From Undibacterium pigrum (GTDB lineage: Bacteria > Pseudomonadota > Gammaproteobacteria > Burkholderiales > Burkholderiaceae_D), in contig NZ_QJKB01000003.1 of assembly GCF_003201815.1 (NCBI RefSeq), positions 522,155 through 586,154 on the forward strand: DNA of 64,000 bases. The letters are read 5' to 3'. A program made the translations under genes and the position numbers. Positions 8,614-17,297 of the stretch are shown here, in pieces; within the stretch, counting starts at the first letter, position 1, and each line of letters starts with the position of its first letter. Below the pieces are notes generated by a model that searched no databases, was not told the DNA's origin, and saw nothing but the letters and a program-made list of their open reading frames with translations.

Positions 8614-9108
8614 TTATTCCATCGTGTGCAAGTAGTCAATCCAGAGTTGAAAGTAATGTTTCAATTCTGCTTTGCGTATATGGGTATCGGCATGATGGAT
8701 TAAAAAATCGGCCTGGTTTTGTATTTTGTCCGCCAGCAGCATCTTCCTGACTTCTGGCAATATCCATCCCACATGCAAGTGCAGATCGTCTATACACCAG
8801 TCATCAGTATGTGGCTTGCACAAATAGGCATTGGCGGCACGGCGGTATTCCATGACCAGCAATATCACCTCTGGCGCAAAAGTCGATGCCAACGGTGCGT
8901 ATGTGACCAGGTCCTGATCTGCCTGAAACAGCGGGTGCAGGCAAAAAGCCTTTAAGGCATTTAGGCTGGCATCCAGGTTTATCATGACAGCCAGGCCATC
9001 ATCGATATGCTTCATCAGCAATTCCTGGCTGCGCCCGGCACGACGTTCGCCATAGACTTTGCTGACTTCCTGGTATTCCCTGGTTTCTGTGATTATGTGT
9101 TGTAACAC
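8614..9108 (-). CDS. Hypothetical cytoplasmic protein, mostly helical
   Basis: The protein has 164 residues without a signal peptide or membrane segment. It contains several histidine/aspartate pairs (KHIDD, CIDDLHLHVGW, LIHHADTHIRKAEL) in helical context, which recalls an HD-type fold. However, a clear HD phosphohydrolase metal motif set cannot be assigned. It is first in a short same-strand group with the secreted protein and the YdcF gene. The function is unknown. Confidence 0.6.
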   Translation of the reverse strand: MLQHIITETREYQEVSKVYGERRAGRSQELLMKHIDDGLAVMINLDASLNALKAFCLHPLFQADQDLVTYAPLASTFAPEVILLVMEYRRAANAYLCKPHTDDWCIDDLHLHVGWILPEVRKMLLADKIQNQADFLIHHADTHIRKAELKHYFQLWIDYLHTME

Positions 9109-9230
9109 TATGCTTGCCTGAAATTTTCCATGTTTATTTTTTCCACCTGTGTGAATTTATGTAATAGATTTTAACAGAACAGCAAGGTCAAATCGCCTGA
9201 CTCTGAGCTTGCTGTCAGATTAAGGACTGT

Positions 9231-10508
9231 TTAGTTGGTCTTCTTTGCCAGACTGACCGTCATCTTGATATCAAAGTCCAGTTGCTTATCAGGCGTTTCT
9301 TTTTGCAATGTGGCTGTTTGATTCAAGCCTGAGATGAGTTTTGGCTGTGCTACAAGTGCCCCATCTTTCTCAACTTTCATGTCGATGATGACGGCATCTT
9401 TGTACTGGCCTTCAGGCGCTGGCACCAGGGTAAAGCTGATATCCCATTTGGCTTGCTGGCTTTTTGATGTCAGACCTATCCTGGCTTGCTTGCCCTGTTC
9501 AACGATGACGGTAGGAGTAAGTGTTTCGCCGCCCACACTGATATTGGTATTGACGAGATAGCTATCGGTGCCAGCTTTGATGGCCTCCTGTTTTTGCGCG
9601 GCTGGAGTAAGCACCACATTGGCTGGCGTAACGGCCCAGGCGCTGTAGGCGCTGGCAGCGCACAGACCGCTCAGCATGATATAGGCAACACTACGCTTAA
9701 ACAGACCAGGTTTTGACTGTTGCAATTGCATGATTCTTTCCTTCAAAGGATGGTGGGAAGGCCAATGACAGGCCAGGGCGCTGGGGGTAATACTGAGCTG
9801 GGTTTTGAGCATGGCTTCGGCATAGGTACGCCTGGCTTGCGGCTCTTGTGCTATCACGAGTGCATCACAGGCCAGTTCCTGATCAAGACGAAAACTTCTG
9901 GCCGCGATATGCATCAGGGGATTGAACCAGAAAAGGCATTGCAGCAATGCGCACAAGCTATTGGCAATGACATCACCGCGCCGTTTATGCATCAGTTCAT
10001 GACGGATGATGAGCGCCTGTTCTGCCACACTATAACGTTCAAAAAAATCTGCTGGCACGATGATTTTTGGTTTGAAGCAACCTGCAAGCGCAGGGCCAAT
10101 ATCATTATCACTGGCAAGATAAACACCCTCGCATTGAGTCAAAGTTCCCAAGCGACGCAAGAAACGCTGGTGCTGCATTCCAAACAGCAGCAACATACCA
10201 ATACCACCTATCATCCAGGCGCTGACAAGCATGCTTGGCCAGATACTGGCTGGTGCTATGGTTAGCAGAGGCACGCTGGCAATGATCTGGCTTGCCGGCG
10301 TGTCAGGCATCGCTGCCATATCCAGATATTGGCGATGCGGGAAAAGCATGGCAATCAAACTCAGAGGCAAAATGCCCCATAGCTGATAGGCGATACTGGC
10401 ACCCGCCAGCTTACGCAAGCTTTGCCGCACTAACAGAATGAAGACAATCAGGACGCTGGTGACCAGGCAGGCCAGCATGGCAGGCTGCAATAAATTATTC
10501 ATCATCAT
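9231..10508 (-). CDS. M56-family (BlaR1-like) membrane metallopeptidase
   Basis: The protein has 425 residues. Membrane segments lie near residues 12-30, 40-55 and 90-110, then the zinc motif HELMH in IIRHELMHKRRGDV with a downstream glutamate in LDQELACDAL, and another membrane segment near residues 275-295. The C-terminal ~130 residues form a predicted periplasmic beta-rich domain. Family members sense a signal outside and cleave a BlaI-type repressor inside. The penicillin-binding sensor domain of BlaR1 is missing (no SxxK or KTG), so the signal is probably not a beta-lactam bound covalently. It overlaps the upstream blaI-like gene by 14 bases. Confidence 0.85.
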   Translation of the reverse strand: MMMNNLLQPAMLACLVTSVLIVFILLVRQSLRKLAGASIAYQLWGILPLSLIAMLFPHRQYLDMAAMPDTPASQIIASVPLLTIAPASIWPSMLVSAWMIGGIGMLLLFGMQHQRFLRRLGTLTQCEGVYLASDNDIGPALAGCFKPKIIVPADFFERYSVAEQALIIRHELMHKRRGDVIANSLCALLQCLFWFNPLMHIAARSFRLDQELACDALVIAQEPQARRTYAEAMLKTQLSITPSALACHWPSHHPLKERIMQLQQSKPGLFKRSVAYIMLSGLCAASAYSAWAVTPANVVLTPAAQKQEAIKAGTDSYLVNTNISVGGETLTPTVIVEQGKQARIGLTSKSQQAKWDISFTLVPAPEGQYKDAVIIDMKVEKDGALVAQPKLISGLNQTATLQKETPDKQLDFDIKMTVSLAKKTN

Positions 10509-10872
10509 CCAGCTCCCCTATCAGGCGTTTGAGTTCAGCGATGTCCTGTTTGGATAATTTTTTTTGCTCGCTGAAATGCGCAACCAGAGGTGCAATGCGG
10601 CCATTGAACATGCGGTCAAGAAAGCCCTTGCTCTCGCACATCAGCCATTGCTCACGCTTCAGGAAGGGTGAATACAGGAAACGTCTGCCGTCTTTTTCTG
10701 CCTTGATCGCGCCCTTCTTCAGCAAACGATTCAATAGTGTCTTGACGGTGGCTTCCTGCCAGTCTTGCTGTTGCACAAGGATGGCGCTGACCTCTTCAGC
10801 CGCCATGGGATGGCGTTGCCACAGAGTTTCCATGACCAGCGATTCTGCTTCGCTGATGGCGATGTTTTTCAT
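10495..10872 (-). CDS. BlaI/MecI/CopY-family transcriptional repressor
   Basis: About 125 residues from ATG 10872, which has GGGAG at suitable spacing (the frame also opens at 10887). It is a winged-helix protein with the family features ISEAESLVMETLW, the recognition helix region ATVKTLLNRLLKKGAI, and the wing DGRRFLYSPFL. It is expected to bind as a dimer to TACA-TGTA dyads and to be inactivated by the M56 protease encoded by the overlapping next gene. The operator lies 26 bases upstream, so autoregulation is likely. Confidence 0.9.
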   Translation of the reverse strand: MKNIAISEAESLVMETLWQRHPMAAEEVSAILVQQQDWQEATVKTLLNRLLKKGAIKAEKDGRRFLYSPFLKREQWLMCESKGFLDRMFNGRIAPLVAHFSEQKKLSKQDIAELKRLIGELDDDE

Positions 10873-10897
10873 TATTGTCTCCCGCATTATTAATCAT

Positions 10898-10938
10898 TTA
10901 CAGATGTAATCGACAATTAATGATTACACGCGTAATCA
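10898..10938. promoter_or_regulatory. BlaI-type operator region (two dyads)
   Basis: TTACAGATGTAA (10898-10909) matches the known BlaI/MecI operator core TACA-N2-TGTA. Twelve bases further on, TGATTAC and GTAATCA (10921-10938) form a second dyad with a 4-base centre. Both sit between the blaI-like start and the divergent GH43 gene, so they may control both directions, although GH43 begins more than 110 bases away. Confidence 0.7.
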
Positions 10939-11005
10939 TTCAAGTCAACAAATAAATACACAACAGTAAAAAACTTCACTTGCGTGGACAGAACAAGACT
11001 TGCAT

Positions 11006-11036
11006 AATTGGTCTTACCAATTTTAAACTGGTCAAC
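11006..11036. promoter_or_regulatory. GntR/FadR-type operator upstream of GH43
   Basis: AATTGGT-CTT-ACCAATT (11006-11022) is a perfect 7-bp dyad with a 3-base centre. A second CTGGTCAACC half-site follows at about 11028. The sequence resembles operators of FadR-subfamily GntR regulators such as UxuR/ExuR of hexuronate metabolism. It lies about 30-50 bases before the GH43 start codon. No GntR gene is present in the window. Confidence 0.55.
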
Positions 11037-11054
11037 CAAAATAAAAGAGGATGT

Positions 11055-12773
11055 ATGCAGAGTTGTATTTGGAGGCCATTGCCAGTCATGACTTGCATGA
11101 TGGCTGGTCTTACGGCTTGCCTTAACGGGTGTCTTACCGGGAGCCTTAGCTGGCTCCTTCAAGCATGTCTATTAATCGCCAGCCTGACAACGCCCGGCTT
11201 TGCCGCTGAAATTGATACAGTTAAAACAAGCTATCAAAACCCCATCATCCATGCCGATTATTCTGACCCCGATGTAATACGTGTGGCCGATCGCTATTAC
11301 ATGACATCATCGAGCTTCAATAGCGCACCTGGCCTGCCTTTGCTGGAATCGGCAGATATGGTGCACTGGCAGTTGGTTGGCCATGCCCTGCCCCAGCAAC
11401 TGCCGCTGGCAGATTTTGCCAGACCGCAGCATGGCAATGGCGTGTGGGCACCTTGCCTGCGCTATCACAATCATCGTTTCTGGATTTTTTACCCTGACCC
11501 TGACCAGGGCATCTATGTGATGACGGCAGAAAAATTCAGCGGCCCCTGGAGCACTCCTCATCTGCTGCTGGCAGGCAAAGGCATTATTGACCCCACACCT
11601 TTATGGGATGACGATGGCCAGGCTTATCTCGTACATGCCTGGGCCAGGAGCCGTGCTGGCTTTAACAATGTACTGAGCCTGCGCCGCATGAATAATGAAG
11701 CGACCAGGATACTCGATACAGCAGGCCAGATCATCATTGATGGTAACAGGCTGCCCCATTACAAAACCCTGGAAGGCCCCAAGCTATATAAACATCAAGG
11801 CTATTACTATATATTTGCTCCGGCTGGTGGTGTTGAAGAAGGTTGGCAATCGGTCTTTCGCTCACGCCATATCGCAGGTCCATATGAAGACAGGATAGTC
11901 ATGGCGCAAGGCACCTCGCCCACCAATGGCCCACACCAGGGTGCCTGGGTGCAAACGCCGCAAGGTACTGACTGGTTTTATCATTTCCAGGACAAACGCG
12001 CCTATGGCCGCATCGTCCATCTGCAACCCATGCAGTGGAAAGATGGCTGGCCTGTCATAGGTGCAGACATCAACAATACAGGCAGGGGTGAACCTGTACT
12101 CAGCCACGCCATGCCGCTGAAGGGAAATTTTTCATTCGCAGAACCAGCCACCGCAGATGAATTCGACAAGCAGGAACTAGGTCTGCAATGGCAATGGAAC
12201 GCCAACTGGAAAGCCGCATGGTTTTCCCTGGCAGCCAGGTCAGATCATTTGCGTCTGTACACGCAATACGACGCCAGCTTTGCTGCCGAAAAAAGTCTGA
12301 CCAATGCACCCGCATTATTGCTACAAAAACTGCCATCAGAACAATTTACGGTAGATGTGAAACTGGATATCAGTCAACTCAAGAATGGTGGCAGCAGCGG
12401 CCTCATTCTGTATGGCCTCAACTATGCATGGCTGGGAGTGCGCCAGCAAGAACAGGGGAGTGAATTATTGTTGTCCATATGCAGCAAGACCGCAGCGTCT
12501 GCGTCTGCATCCCCATGCACAGAAACTGTCCGGGCCAGCCTGCCCTGGAGTAACAACATCGCCTACTTGCGCATGCAGGTACAGGCTGGCGGCAAGACCC
12601 GCTTCTACTACAGTACGGACCAGCAGCAATTTATAGAAATTGGCAGCGGTTTTACTGCCAGCATGGGACGCTGGGTAGGTGCGCAAATGGGCTTGTTCAG
12701 CATCAGCAGCGATAGCCCTGCATCAGCGAATAATTTTGTAGACATTGATTACTTCAGGGTCACAAGAAATTAA
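11055..12773 (+). CDS. Secreted glycoside hydrolase family 43 protein
   Basis: About 572 residues from ATG 11055, which follows AAAAGAGG (the frame opens at 10980). A long cysteine-containing signal sequence ends near GFAA (about residue 51). The five-bladed propeller shows YSDPDVIR (base Asp71), the middle aspartate in GIIDPTPLWDDDG and the acid Glu in LEGPKLYKHQGYYY. The C-terminal ~190 residues form the beta-sandwich that usually accompanies GH43 beta-xylosidases and arabinofuranosidases. It is likely to release xylose or arabinose from plant polysaccharide outside the cytoplasm. It is convergent with and overlaps the aldolase gene by 4 bases, and lies near two TonB-dependent receptors. 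Confidence 0.88.
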   Translation: MQSCIWRPLPVMTCMMAGLTACLNGCLTGSLSWLLQACLLIASLTTPGFAAEIDTVKTSYQNPIIHADYSDPDVIRVADRYYMTSSSFNSAPGLPLLESADMVHWQLVGHALPQQLPLADFARPQHGNGVWAPCLRYHNHRFWIFYPDPDQGIYVMTAEKFSGPWSTPHLLLAGKGIIDPTPLWDDDGQAYLVHAWARSRAGFNNVLSLRRMNNEATRILDTAGQIIIDGNRLPHYKTLEGPKLYKHQGYYYIFAPAGGVEEGWQSVFRSRHIAGPYEDRIVMAQGTSPTNGPHQGAWVQTPQGTDWFYHFQDKRAYGRIVHLQPMQWKDGWPVIGADINNTGRGEPVLSHAMPLKGNFSFAEPATADEFDKQELGLQWQWNANWKAAWFSLAARSDHLRLYTQYDASFAAEKSLTNAPALLLQKLPSEQFTVDVKLDISQLKNGGSSGLILYGLNYAWLGVRQQEQGSELLLSICSKTAASASASPCTETVRASLPWSNNIAYLRMQVQAGGKTRFYYSTDQQQFIEIGSGFTASMGRWVGAQMGLFSISSDSPASANNFVDIDYFRVTRN

Positions 12774-13405
12774 TCCCTGTCAGCCAGCGCAGTAATAAAA
12801 CCGCTAGCCGCCTGCATGACTTGCTGCACCGACCATCCGGGTTGGTACAAGCTGGCCCCCAATCCAAAACCATTCGCCCCTGCCTGCAGATACGTCTGCA
12901 TGCCTGCCGGCTTGACGCCGCCCACTGGCAGACACAGGCAATCCGCAGGCAAGACTGTACGCCAGGCTTTCAAGACCGTAGGCGGCACCGACTCTGCCGG
13001 AAACAACTTGAGCCCATCCGCCCCTGCATGCAGGGCAGAAAAGGCTTCGCTGATCGTCGCCACACCCGGCAAACTGCACATACCACGCTGCCTGGCCGCA
13101 GCAATCAGGCTCACATCAGTATGCGGCATGACAATCAAACCCCCACCCGCATCCTGCAACTGCCCCACCTGCTCCAGCCGCAGCACTGTCCCCGCCCCCA
13201 GCAAACAATCCTCAGGCAAAGCCCTCGCCAGCAGACCTATACTGCGCAAGGCATCTGGCGAATTCAAGGGAATCTCTATACAGCGAAAACCTTGCTGATA
13301 CAGACCGAGCGCAATCTCCTCGCATTCATGGGTCTGGATGCCACGCAAGATGGCGACCAGGGGGATGGGATTGAGATAGGTGGAAAAATTAGTGGATGGG
13401 GGCAT
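12770..13405 (-). CDS. 2-dehydro-3-deoxy-6-phosphogalactonate (KDPGal/KDPG) aldolase family
   Basis: About 211 residues from ATG 13405. The longer frame to 13654 runs through simple repeats and is probably not translated. Family hallmarks are LVAILRGI, the E in CIEIPLNSP, GAGTVL, and the Schiff-base lysine in GADGLKLFPAE. The PLNSP form is typical of the DgoA-type KDPGal aldolase rather than Eda. The reaction splits the 6-phospho keto-deoxy sugar acid into pyruvate and glyceraldehyde 3-phosphate. With GH43 and the receptors it suggests sugar or sugar-acid use. The kinase and dehydratase expected for a complete pathway are not in the window. Confidence 0.85.
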   Translation of the reverse strand: MPPSTNFSTYLNPIPLVAILRGIQTHECEEIALGLYQQGFRCIEIPLNSPDALRSIGLLARALPEDCLLGAGTVLRLEQVGQLQDAGGGLIVMPHTDVSLIAAARQRGMCSLPGVATISEAFSALHAGADGLKLFPAESVPPTVLKAWRTVLPADCLCLPVGGVKPAGMQTYLQAGANGFGLGASLYQPGWSVQQVMQAASGFITALADRD

Positions 13406-13498
13406 GGTGTTGTTCGTTCTTGTCTTGATAAGATGGATGATGCTATTTGATGAATATATTACTCTTGAACGTAAAGTAACCCGGGTTTTGAATTTGGT

Positions 13499-13522
13499 GT
13501 TGCTGTTGCTGTTGCTGTTGCT
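13499..13522. repeat. Hexanucleotide microsatellite (GTTGCT)4
   Basis: Four tandem GTTGCT units are followed by degenerate TTGCTTTTGAC units. They lie 94 bases upstream of the aldolase start. In the extended minus-strand frame they would encode alternating Ser-Asn, which supports this part being non-coding. Slippage here could alter promoter spacing. Confidence 0.7.
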
Positions 13523-13565
13523 TTTGACCTTGCTTTTGACTTTCCGAATTTCCCATGTGTAGACG

Positions 13566-13658
13566 CCGTTTGTGCAGTACAGAAAATGGATTGAGAAATG
13601 CCCGTGTTTGAGCGCAGCGAGTTTCGGGCGTTTCCCATTTTTTGTACTGCACAAACGG
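13566..13658. repeat. Long inverted repeat with nested hairpin
   Basis: Arms at 13566-13589 and 13636-13658 are near-perfect inverted copies containing CCGTTTGTGCAGTAC and its complement. The loop holds a second stem (GCCCG with CGGGC) around a TTGAGCGCAGCGAGTTT core. No reading frame is supported. It looks like a mobile intergenic palindrome rather than a terminator, because no T-run follows. Confidence 0.7.
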
Positions 13659-13670
13659 GAACCCCGCAGG

Positions 13671-13737
13671 GGCGGCTACGCCTGGGTCGCCTTTTTGGCC
13701 CACCTTTTTTGGCGAGACAAAAAGGTGGGTAGCCGCC
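13671..13737. repeat. Intergenic hairpin repeat
   Basis: An outer stem GGCGGCTAC / GTAGCCGCC encloses an inner perfect 11-bp stem CCCACCTTTTT / AAAAAGGTGGG around TTGGCGAGAC. The general pattern (GGGTCGCC..TTTTTGG..GGCGAGAC) resembles intergenic repeats that I recall as frequent in betaproteobacterial genomes. That comparison is from memory. Confidence 0.65.
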
Positions 13738-13740
13738 GGT

Positions 13741-13926
13741 CTACCACCGGCCTGCATTCTTAAATAACGCATGCAGGCAATTAAAAACGAACTCAGAAAT
13801 ATCGCTTCGTTTTTAAGAATACGTTGACCGGAGGTCGAGTGTTGGGCTGGTGAAACATAGCCCAACCTAAGAACTAGCGAGGCCCAGCCAAACCTACGAA
13901 CTCGACCTCGTCCTTAATCCATACCC
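13741..13926. repeat. Cluster of further palindromes before the TonB receptor gene
   Basis: At least four separate perfect inverted repeats lie here: CCTGCAT/ATGCAGG (13751-13777), TTAAAAACGAA/TTCGTTTTTAA (13781-13816), GAGGTCGAG/CTCGACCTC (13831-13909), and nested in the last GTTGGGCT/AGCCCAAC (13841-13866). No gene is visible between 13406 and 13926. The cluster lies between the divergently placed aldolase start and the receptor stop. Confidence 0.65.
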
Positions 13927-16911
13927 TCATTTAAACTGATAATTAAACGACAGCTTCACTATCCTCCCCAAAAAATTATCATAATTATTAACCCCATAAT
14001 TCCCACGCGGATCATATTCCGGCCTGTGATTAAACAGATTCTGAATATTCAAATCCAGCTTCATATCCTTCCTCAACCGCCATGAAATATTACTGGTCCA
14101 GGTCGTGATGGAAGCTATACCCTTGCTGCACAAAGATTTTGGTGTATCCAGCCGCGTTTCACATGACTCCTGATCGTAGGATGGATCATACCAGCCGCCC
14201 ACGCCTTGCAGCCTTTGTGGTCCGGTGTAGTTGGCGGCGAGAGCCAGGTCCCACTGACCGTAATTCCACAAGGCCGAGAAACGGCCCGTGATGCGTGGGC
14301 TGTTATAGGCACCGACAGAGTTCTCTTGCCATTCACCATCAGCACCCTTGACGATAAAACGACGGGCAATGGTAGTTTGCAGGCCGAGGTTGAGGCGGCC
14401 ATATTCACCCAGGCCAAAACGAGCATTGGCATTCACATCAAAGCCATCAACCAAGGTTTGTGACTGGTTGATATAACTGCCTATCATGCCGCCCACCTGG
14501 CCAACAGTATAGACAGGCAGCTTGCTGCACAAGCCAGGGTTGGCGGCACACACAGCAGCAGCCTGCCCCTGGTTGGCCTTGTCTTGCGGCGAGACTGGTG
14601 TGCGCAGCATGACACCGGGCACGTCAGCTATGTCAGGGCCAAATTTGGCGATGGCGCGTTCCAGCAACTGATTATAATTTTCCGGGTTGATTTCATTTTT
14701 GCGATTGATAAAATAATAATCAGCAGAAATATCAAAGTCTTTTGTGGGCTGGAAGACAAAGCCGACTGTGGATATCCTGGCTTTTTCTGGCATCAGTTTT
14801 GAATTGGGGCTGGTGACGCCGCCTATGTTATAGGCACTGCATTCTGAGTTCAGCAAGTTTTTGCCGGTTGTGACATCACTGGCATTGGCTGACTTCATGA
14901 GTACATCGGCAATCGCATTGGTTTGCGCGCAGCGTATGGGATCTTGTACCTGGCTCACGGCATAGATGCCACCCGTGCCTGACTCTGCCAGGCTGGGCGC
15001 GCGGAAGCCTTCTGAGTAGGTGCCGCGTACCAGCAGGGTATTCAGGGCTTGCACTTTGAGACCGACCTTGGGCACGATGTTATTGTCAAAGCCGGGGTAT
15101 TTATCATCACGGATGGCAAAGTCAGCTTCTATGCTCCTGGTGATGGGTGCCAGAAATTCAGCAAACAAGGCCTGGCTGGTGCGCTGGCCCTTGAACCAGG
15201 AACCGCCCTGCCACCAGATATCGCCATTCGCTGCTGCCGTGTCGCCAGGGCTGGAATAGTTTTCATAATTGAGGTTGAAGCCAGCGGCCATCATCAAGTC
15301 ACCTGCGGGCAGGGTGGCGATCTTGCCTGAAATTTTTCCATCGAGATTGGCGACCTTGTCCCAGGAGGGGTATTGCACATTCGGGTACATTTTTTCCAGC
15401 AGAGCACGGTTGCTGGCATTGTCGACACCGAATTTATACGCCGGGTTATCACTCATGATGGTGTAACCGGTTTTGGGGTCAGTAGTATATGGACCAAACG
15501 CTGCCAGCAAACCACTGACACTGGGGTTACTGCCGCGCTGGTTCATGACGCTATGCGTCTCTGCCAGGGTCAGGGCAGTTTCCCAGTCCCAGCGGCCGGT
15601 ATTACCTTTCAAGCCAGCAACGAGGCGGAATTCATCATCCACCGTGCTTTGTTTGGCCAGGCCCGCCGCATCAAGAAAGCGGTAAGAAATACCGGCAACG
15701 CCACCCATATTGCCCTGCAATTTTGCAGGCAAAGTGTTGTAAGGATTTTTGGCTGACAGATAAGGAAAGGTCAGAGTATTGAGTTTGACACCCGTATTAC
15801 GCGCATACCAGGAAGGATAATCACCACTGCTGAAATTTGGCGGCCCCACTGCGGTAGTGAGGTCTATATGGGTGACAGCCAGCTCGGCAAAGGCTTGCAC
15901 ATTGTCATTGATATCAAAGTGGGCGCTGATGAAGCCATTGGTGCGTTTGGATGAAGGCACCCAGAATTTACCGAGGTTCAGGGTATTCAAGGCGCAGGTA
16001 GTATTGCTGCCATCTGCCTTCAGTGACAGGGGGGTGGGGCAACCCTGGGCCGGTGCGCGGTTGGTACCGACACTACTGAAGGCGAACAGGGTGCCGGGGT
16101 TAAGCACACCGGGGCCGCTGCCTTCGGTAATACGCATATTCGTTAAAAAACTGGGATGATATTTGTAGTAGTCGTCAGGTATGGACGACAATATCTCGGG
16201 CAGATAAACCGCATCACGCTGGTAATAACTGAGTGTGCCAAAGATATTGAACTTGTCTTTGGCGAGGTCACCAAAGCCATAAGTAAAGGCGGCACCATAT
16301 TCGCCATTGCTATTGGTCTGCATGGATTTTTGCGCATTCACGCGCACATCCAGGCCACGATAACTGGTCTTGGTGATGACATTGATAACACCGGCTATCG
16401 CATCAGAACCATAGATTGCCGACGCACCATCAGCCAGTATTTCTACCCTCTCTATCGCATCGACAGGGATGGAATCTATATTCACGAACTGGTACTGGAA
16501 ACCATAGGTTGCGCCATAGCTGGACAGGCGGCGGCCATTCAGCAAGACCAGGGTTGCCTGCGTGCCCAGGCCGCGCAAGTTGGCAGAAGATGCGCCGTCC
16601 ATGCCAGTAAACAGGCTTTGCGAATCTTTCAGGTCAGGTACATTGGCACTGATATTTGCCAGCACTTGTTGCAGGGTACTGGCCCCCATTTGTTCTATCT
16701 GTTCACGCTTGACGATCTGTATCGGTGATGCCTGCTCCTTGTCTATGCGCTTGATGCTGCTGCCGGTAATTTCTACCCTTTGCGTATTCTTCTCGGCTTC
16801 TGGCGTATTGTCCTGTGCCTGCACGGCAACAGGCAGCATCATGCTGCCAAAGGCCAGGCAAAGTGCGCGTGTCATTACTGTCTCACGTATTTTCATTTTT
16901 CTGTTTTTCAT
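13927..16911 (-). CDS. TonB-dependent outer-membrane receptor
   Basis: The protein has 994 residues. A signal peptide ends at VQAQD near residue 33. A TonB-box-like segment (QRVEITGSSIKRI) follows, then the plug domain with VLVLLNGRR-type and VERVEILADGASAIYGSDAIAGVINVIT-type signatures (residues about 60-190), and a large 22-strand-type barrel ending in the aromatic FNYQFK. The family imports bulky substrates with TonB energy. The large size and LNGRRLSSYG plug are typical of receptors for carbohydrate or unknown organic substrates rather than classic siderophore receptors. Nearby GH43 and aldolase genes suggest a saccharide, by inference. Confidence 0.9.
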   Translation of the reverse strand: MKNRKMKIRETVMTRALCLAFGSMMLPVAVQAQDNTPEAEKNTQRVEITGSSIKRIDKEQASPIQIVKREQIEQMGASTLQQVLANISANVPDLKDSQSLFTGMDGASSANLRGLGTQATLVLLNGRRLSSYGATYGFQYQFVNIDSIPVDAIERVEILADGASAIYGSDAIAGVINVITKTSYRGLDVRVNAQKSMQTNSNGEYGAAFTYGFGDLAKDKFNIFGTLSYYQRDAVYLPEILSSIPDDYYKYHPSFLTNMRITEGSGPGVLNPGTLFAFSSVGTNRAPAQGCPTPLSLKADGSNTTCALNTLNLGKFWVPSSKRTNGFISAHFDINDNVQAFAELAVTHIDLTTAVGPPNFSSGDYPSWYARNTGVKLNTLTFPYLSAKNPYNTLPAKLQGNMGGVAGISYRFLDAAGLAKQSTVDDEFRLVAGLKGNTGRWDWETALTLAETHSVMNQRGSNPSVSGLLAAFGPYTTDPKTGYTIMSDNPAYKFGVDNASNRALLEKMYPNVQYPSWDKVANLDGKISGKIATLPAGDLMMAAGFNLNYENYSSPGDTAAANGDIWWQGGSWFKGQRTSQALFAEFLAPITRSIEADFAIRDDKYPGFDNNIVPKVGLKVQALNTLLVRGTYSEGFRAPSLAESGTGGIYAVSQVQDPIRCAQTNAIADVLMKSANASDVTTGKNLLNSECSAYNIGGVTSPNSKLMPEKARISTVGFVFQPTKDFDISADYYFINRKNEINPENYNQLLERAIAKFGPDIADVPGVMLRTPVSPQDKANQGQAAAVCAANPGLCSKLPVYTVGQVGGMIGSYINQSQTLVDGFDVNANARFGLGEYGRLNLGLQTTIARRFIVKGADGEWQENSVGAYNSPRITGRFSALWNYGQWDLALAANYTGPQRLQGVGGWYDPSYDQESCETRLDTPKSLCSKGIASITTWTSNISWRLRKDMKLDLNIQNLFNHRPEYDPRGNYGVNNYDNFLGRIVKLSFNYQFK

Positions 16912-17297
16912 GTTCCTGGTCTCTGTTTGGCTGAGGTTTCCGGGTGACAGACGTGAGCGGTCCCTGCATGCCGCTCTCGCGTATGCTTGCGCTTTTGTCT
17001 GTTTACAAATCGGGAATCTGAATATGTTTTGCTAGTCAACATCATTGAGGTGTCTGGCAAACTCTTGTGGAGCTTGGCACACCTGATTCGACATGAAAAA
17101 GTCTAAGTCGTATATGAATGTCACGCCATCGACATATTTTTAACTTCACGTTTAGCTAAATTTGATGGTGGTGAACTAGTTGATTTGTAACGGAGTGAAT
17201 AAAGCAGCCCCTCGCACATGGATTGATTTTTGAACTACGGTAAAATCCTGCGCTCTGATGCTCAAGCCGTCGCCAAGCAGCTCTCTCAAATAAAACC
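16912..17297. other. Intergenic region between divergent TonB-dependent receptor genes
   Basis: The 386 bases separate the two divergent receptor genes and must hold both promoters. No supported reading frame is present. I see no convincing consensus promoter, operator dyad or terminator here. Confidence 0.6.

Noticed and set aside
12821..13450. Plus-strand frame of 209 codons opposite the aldolase
   Set aside because: It is opposite the conserved KDPGal aldolase and its translation is rich in Gln/Arg/Pro, typical of a shadow frame.
13499..13545. Short tandem repeats that could suggest a CRISPR or phase-variation tract
   Set aside because: There are only hexanucleotide units with no spacers. 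The tract is outside any supported coding region, so phase variation of a protein is not shown.
13406..13654. Upstream extension of the aldolase frame
   Set aside because: It runs through the GTTGCT microsatellite and a palindrome, and homology starts only at the ATG at 13405.
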